A stretch of DNA of 64,000 nt from Fen-1298 sp963833465. GTDB taxonomy: Bacteria > Bacteroidota > Ignavibacteria > UBA10030. This document shows, one piece after another, positions 61,220 to 64,000 of the stretch. A program made the translations under genes and the position numbers. Position 1 is the stretch's first letter. Each line of letters begins with the position of its first letter. The notes beneath the pieces are model-generated. The model saw nothing but the letters and a program-made list of their open reading frames with translations, searched no databases and had not been told where the DNA came from. The stretch is taken from contig CAWHXW010000003.1 of NCBI GenBank assembly GCA_963833465.1, positions 744,001 to 808,000 of the forward strand. Reading direction: 5' to 3'.

Positions 61220-62389
61220 ATGTTGATTCCTAAACTTGCTTATCGCAATATCATCGGTGCTGGTTTGCGAACTTGGTTAAATGTTGCGGCTCTTTCGTTT
61301 GCATATTTAGCTATTATTTCTGTACAGGGCATTTATAACGGTTTGAACGATCAATCCGAGAGCGCATCAATTGATGCCGTCTATGGAAGTGGACAGTACT
61401 GGCAAAGCGAGTATGACCCTTACGATCCGATAACTCTTAATGATGCTCATGCTGTTATCCCTAAAATGCTTCAAACACTTGCAGATTCTCATATTGTTGC
61501 ACCGATATTGATTCGCCAAGCGACTATTTATCCTGAAGGGCGTTTTCGATCAATACTTTTGAAAGGTATTGATCCGAATCAGAAGGTCTTGACAATCCCT
61601 TCCTCCTTTCTAAAAAATCTTGACGGAACAATTCCTGCATTAGTCGGCAGCAGAATGGCAAAGAATGCCAGTCTACAGAAGGGTGACGTTCTAACGGTAG
61701 AATGGCGTGATGTTCATGGCACATTCGATGCGGCTGAAATCAAAATCGTTGAAGTTATGCAAACTTCTGTACAAGAAATCGACAACAATCAAATATGGAT
61801 CCCATTACAAAAGCTGCAGACCATGACAGCAATGCCGAATCAAGCGACTTTAATTGTCGTAGGCAAGAATTTTTCATCAATACAAAATATTTCTGGATGG
61901 CAATTTAAAAATCTAACCTTCCTTCTTCAAGATCTTCATGCATTGATTAGAAGTAAAACGGTTTCAGCAAGCATCATGTATGTCGTATTATTATTTCTCG
62001 CCATGATAGCAATATTCGATACACAGGTGCTTTCAATTTTTCGACGTAGAAAAGAAATGGGTACATTAATGGCTCTCGGTATGACAAGAGGCAATATCAT
62101 TAAACTCTTTACTCTTGAAGGTGCTTTTCATGGAGTAATAGCTATCTGCGCCTCAGCGATCATTGGTATCCCTTTTCTTGCATATATAGCTAAAACCGGA
62201 TGGGAACTGCCCCAATCCGCGGACAACATAGGCATTGCCATTGGTGAAAAATTATTTCCGACTTATTCACTAAGTCTAGTTCTTGGTACAATATTTTTAG
62301 TGATGATTGTGACAACTATTGTCAGTTTTCTGCCTACGAGAAAAATTGCAAAACTCAAGCCGACAGATGCACTTAGAGGAAAATTGTAA
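61220..62389 (+). CDS. FtsX-like ABC permease (LolC/LolE-like), first
   Basis: 389 residues. TM1 at ~18-40 (RTWLNVAALSFAYLAIISVQ), large periplasmic domain (~45-245), then three C-terminal membrane segments (ASIMYVVLLFLAMIAIF, AFHGVIAICASAIIGIPFL, LVLGTIFLVMIVTTIVSF) and the FtsX end LKPTDALRGKL. Forms a heterodimer with the next gene and uses the ATPase to move a lipid or lipoprotein from the inner membrane. Confidence 0.92.
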   Translation: MLIPKLAYRNIIGAGLRTWLNVAALSFAYLAIISVQGIYNGLNDQSESASIDAVYGSGQYWQSEYDPYDPITLNDAHAVIPKMLQTLADSHIVAPILIRQATIYPEGRFRSILLKGIDPNQKVLTIPSSFLKNLDGTIPALVGSRMAKNASLQKGDVLTVEWRDVHGTFDAAEIKIVEVMQTSVQEIDNNQIWIPLQKLQTMTAMPNQATLIVVGKNFSSIQNISGWQFKNLTFLLQDLHALIRSKTVSASIMYVVLLFLAMIAIFDTQVLSIFRRRKEMGTLMALGMTRGNIIKLFTLEGAFHGVIAICASAIIGIPFLAYIAKTGWELPQSADNIGIAIGEKLFPTYSLSLVLGTIFLVMIVTTIVSFLPTRKIAKLKPTDALRGKL

Positions 62390-63663
62390 TGTTCCGATTT
62401 CTTTTAAAAGGTTTATTGCGTGATCATTCGCGGTCTTTTTTCCCTGTTCTCATAGTTGCTTGCGGCGTCCTTTTAACTGTGTTTCTACATGCATGGCTGA
62501 ATGGAGCATGGACAAGCATCATTCAGTCCACTGCACATTTCAGTACCGGTCACCTGTGCGTTATGACTAGAGCTTATGAAAAAGTGAAAGATCAACAACC
62601 GAATGATCTTGCATTGCTGGGAATTGATACACTCGTTAACGAGTTGCGGCATTCGTTTCCTGAAATTCAGTGGATGCCTCGAATCACATTTGGCGGGCTC
62701 ATCGATATTCCGGATACGAATGGAGAGACACGTATTCAATCTCCAGTCAGTGGATTGGGAGTTGATCTTCTAAGTCAAGGAAGTCCAGAATGGAAGATTC
62801 TCAACATTCAAAACGCAATTGTGAGAGGAAGGATCATTCACCATCAAGGTGAGATGATGATATCTGAAGAATTGGCACAGAGTCTCAATATCCAACCGGG
62901 GCAGGTTGCTACGTTGATTAGTTCCACAATGAATGGAAGTATGGCAACGGCTAATTTTACGATTGTAGGCACAATTCTTTTTGGCGTTAGAGCAATGGAT
63001 CGCAGTGCTGTTATAACAGATCTTTCTGATATTCAACAAGCACTCGATTTGCAACAAGGAGCTGGGGAAATCCTCGGTTTTTTCCCGGATGATTTTTATC
63101 ATGAAGATCGTGCAATTGCAATTACCTGCGAGTATAATCGCCGCTTTCAAAATTCTTCAAATAAATTTACACCTGTTATGAACTTCCTGCGAAACGAGAG
63201 CGGGCTTTCGGACTATCTCGATTTATTTAATGTTATCTCTTCTGTTATTATGGGTGTTTTTTTGTTTGCTATGTCGATCGTGCTATGGAATGCGGGATTA
63301 ACCGGAAGTCTTCGCCGCTATGGTGAAATCGGTGTACGTTTAGCAATAGGTGAAGACAAAGGACATATCTACCGAGCAATGCTTACTGAATCTATGATGA
63401 TTGGATTTGGTGGATCGATACTTGGAACAGCACTCGGTCTCGCAGCTTCATATTATTTGCAAATGAAAGGTTTTAATATCGGAGGTATGCTGAGGAATAA
63501 TTCCATCATGATTAATGACATTATCCGCACTCAGATAACACCAATGAGTTATATCGTCGGGTTCTTGCCGGGAATGCTGGCAACATTTTGCGGGACGGCA
63601 CTTTCTGGTATTGGTATCTATAAAAGACAAACCTCGCAGTTATTCAAGGAACTTGAAACGTGA
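62389..63663 (+). CDS. FtsX-like ABC permease (LolC/LolE-like), second
   Basis: 424 residues. Start overlaps the previous stop (TAATG). TM1 at ~15-35 (FFPVLIVACGVLLTVFLHAW), periplasmic domain (~40-285), and three C-terminal segments (ISSVIMGVFLFAMSIVLW, IGFGGSILGTALGLAAS, IVGFLPGMLATFCGTALSG) with a YGEIGVRLAIGEDK loop as in FtsX-like permeases. Second permease of the transporter. Confidence 0.92.
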   Translation: MFRFLLKGLLRDHSRSFFPVLIVACGVLLTVFLHAWLNGAWTSIIQSTAHFSTGHLCVMTRAYEKVKDQQPNDLALLGIDTLVNELRHSFPEIQWMPRITFGGLIDIPDTNGETRIQSPVSGLGVDLLSQGSPEWKILNIQNAIVRGRIIHHQGEMMISEELAQSLNIQPGQVATLISSTMNGSMATANFTIVGTILFGVRAMDRSAVITDLSDIQQALDLQQGAGEILGFFPDDFYHEDRAIAITCEYNRRFQNSSNKFTPVMNFLRNESGLSDYLDLFNVISSVIMGVFLFAMSIVLWNAGLTGSLRRYGEIGVRLAIGEDKGHIYRAMLTESMMIGFGGSILGTALGLAASYYLQMKGFNIGGMLRNNSIMINDIIRTQITPMSYIVGFLPGMLATFCGTALSGIGIYKRQTSQLFKELET

Positions 63664-64000
63664 AAAGATTATTATTTTTATTTTTCTCGTCATCTGCATT
63701 GATATTTGCTCAAATGCCTTCTGGAGATGAGATTCTAAAAAAAGTTGATCAAAACATGTTTCGGAAAACAGATTTATCACTTCACGAATGATCATTCATG
63801 GAGAACGAGAAAGTCGAACTATCGAATCAAAATCGTGGCAACGCCATATCACTGAAGCATTCACTGAATACCTTGCTCCGCCGCGCGAACAGGGAACAAA
63901 AATGCTGAAGCTGCAGGACAACCTATGGACGTATACTCCATCTACTGACCGGATTATTATGATCTCCGGACATATGTTGCGCCAATCAGTGATGGGTTCT
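63660..64000 (+). pseudogene. LolA-like outer-membrane lipoprotein-sorting protein, frameshifted and cut by the window edge
   Basis: GTG 63660, overlapping the previous stop, opens a signal peptide (KRLLFLFFSSSALIFAQ) and the family start GDEILKKVDQNMFRKTD. A stop comes near 63791. From ~63782 another frame continues the family: SRMIIHGERESRTIESKSW, AFTEYLAPPREQGTKMLKL, LWTYTPSTDRIIMISGHML. One indel at about 63770-63785 explains this. LolA-like proteins carry lipoproteins or lipids across the periplasm, fitting the transporter upstream. The end lies outside the window. Confidence 0.8.

Overview
The window looks like a chromosomal segment of a low-GC, Gram-negative bacterium of the Bacteroidota / Ignavibacteriota-Chlorobiota type. 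This is inferred from gene content, mainly the order TPR lipoprotein - DUF4292 lipoprotein - M23 peptidase (EnvC-like), a TonB protein with its own cytoplasmic repeat region, and the many short exported proteins. No rRNA or species marker is present, so the assignment is tentative.

Layout. (1) 1-2311: right end of one genomic island (partial DUF3883 protein, tyrosine integrase) ending at a copy of the 3' half of tRNA-Glu. (2) 2269-30577: a 28.3-kb island bounded by 43-bp direct repeats, the right one being the 3' half of an intact tRNA-Glu gene. The two islands therefore sit in tandem at one tRNA. The island carries a secreted nuclease, a tyrosine recombinase, an AbiE-type toxin-antitoxin pair, a type I restriction-modification locus (hsdR, hsdM, split hsdS), an unknown gene plus a broken PIN toxin, a phage-like ssDNA module (SSB-like, Gp157), an unusual SLOG/DprA-like gene, then an array of integron gene cassettes. 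The array has seven complete attC-like sites and one half site, all genes on the minus strand, and no integron integrase in the window (a CALIN-type array). The island ends with an AAA ATPase and two tyrosine integrases. (3) 30.6-42.2 kb: tRNA-Glu, tRNA-His, a TetR - TolC - membrane fusion - RND efflux operon, a TonB-like protein and an 11-repeat coiled-coil/TPR-like protein that share a repeat, and tRNA-Pro. (4) 42179-49421: a 7.2-kb element between 73-bp repeats of the 5' part of tRNA-Pro, with a RepA/DnaB-like ATPase, iteron-like repeats, small exported proteins, a DinJ-YafQ toxin-antitoxin pair and a degraded integrase. (5) 49.6-58.2 kb: EnvC-like, DUF4292 and TPR genes, an ATP-grasp protein, a methyltransferase, and a nucleotide-sugar pair (GDP-mannose 3,5-epimerase-like; a nucleotidyltransferase-GHMP kinase fusion). 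(6) 58.6-64 kb: a TetR-controlled operon with an outer-membrane barrel protein, a LolCDE-like ABC transporter and a LolA-like protein cut by the window edge.

How it works together. The two tRNA-anchored islands hold defence and mobility functions; the regions between them hold envelope functions (efflux, TonB, peptidoglycan hydrolase control, lipoprotein traffic, surface sugar). Several genes carry single frameshifts (hsdS, PIN, a small gene at 44.8 kb, EnvC, LolA-like) and the tRNA-Pro integrase carries two. Some are probably decay, but a shift in an EnvC-type housekeeping gene makes sequence error a live alternative. The most interesting parts are the orphan cassette array, its proteasome-like and nuclease-like cassettes, the SLOG-like gene, and the duplicated hsdM-hsdS junction.
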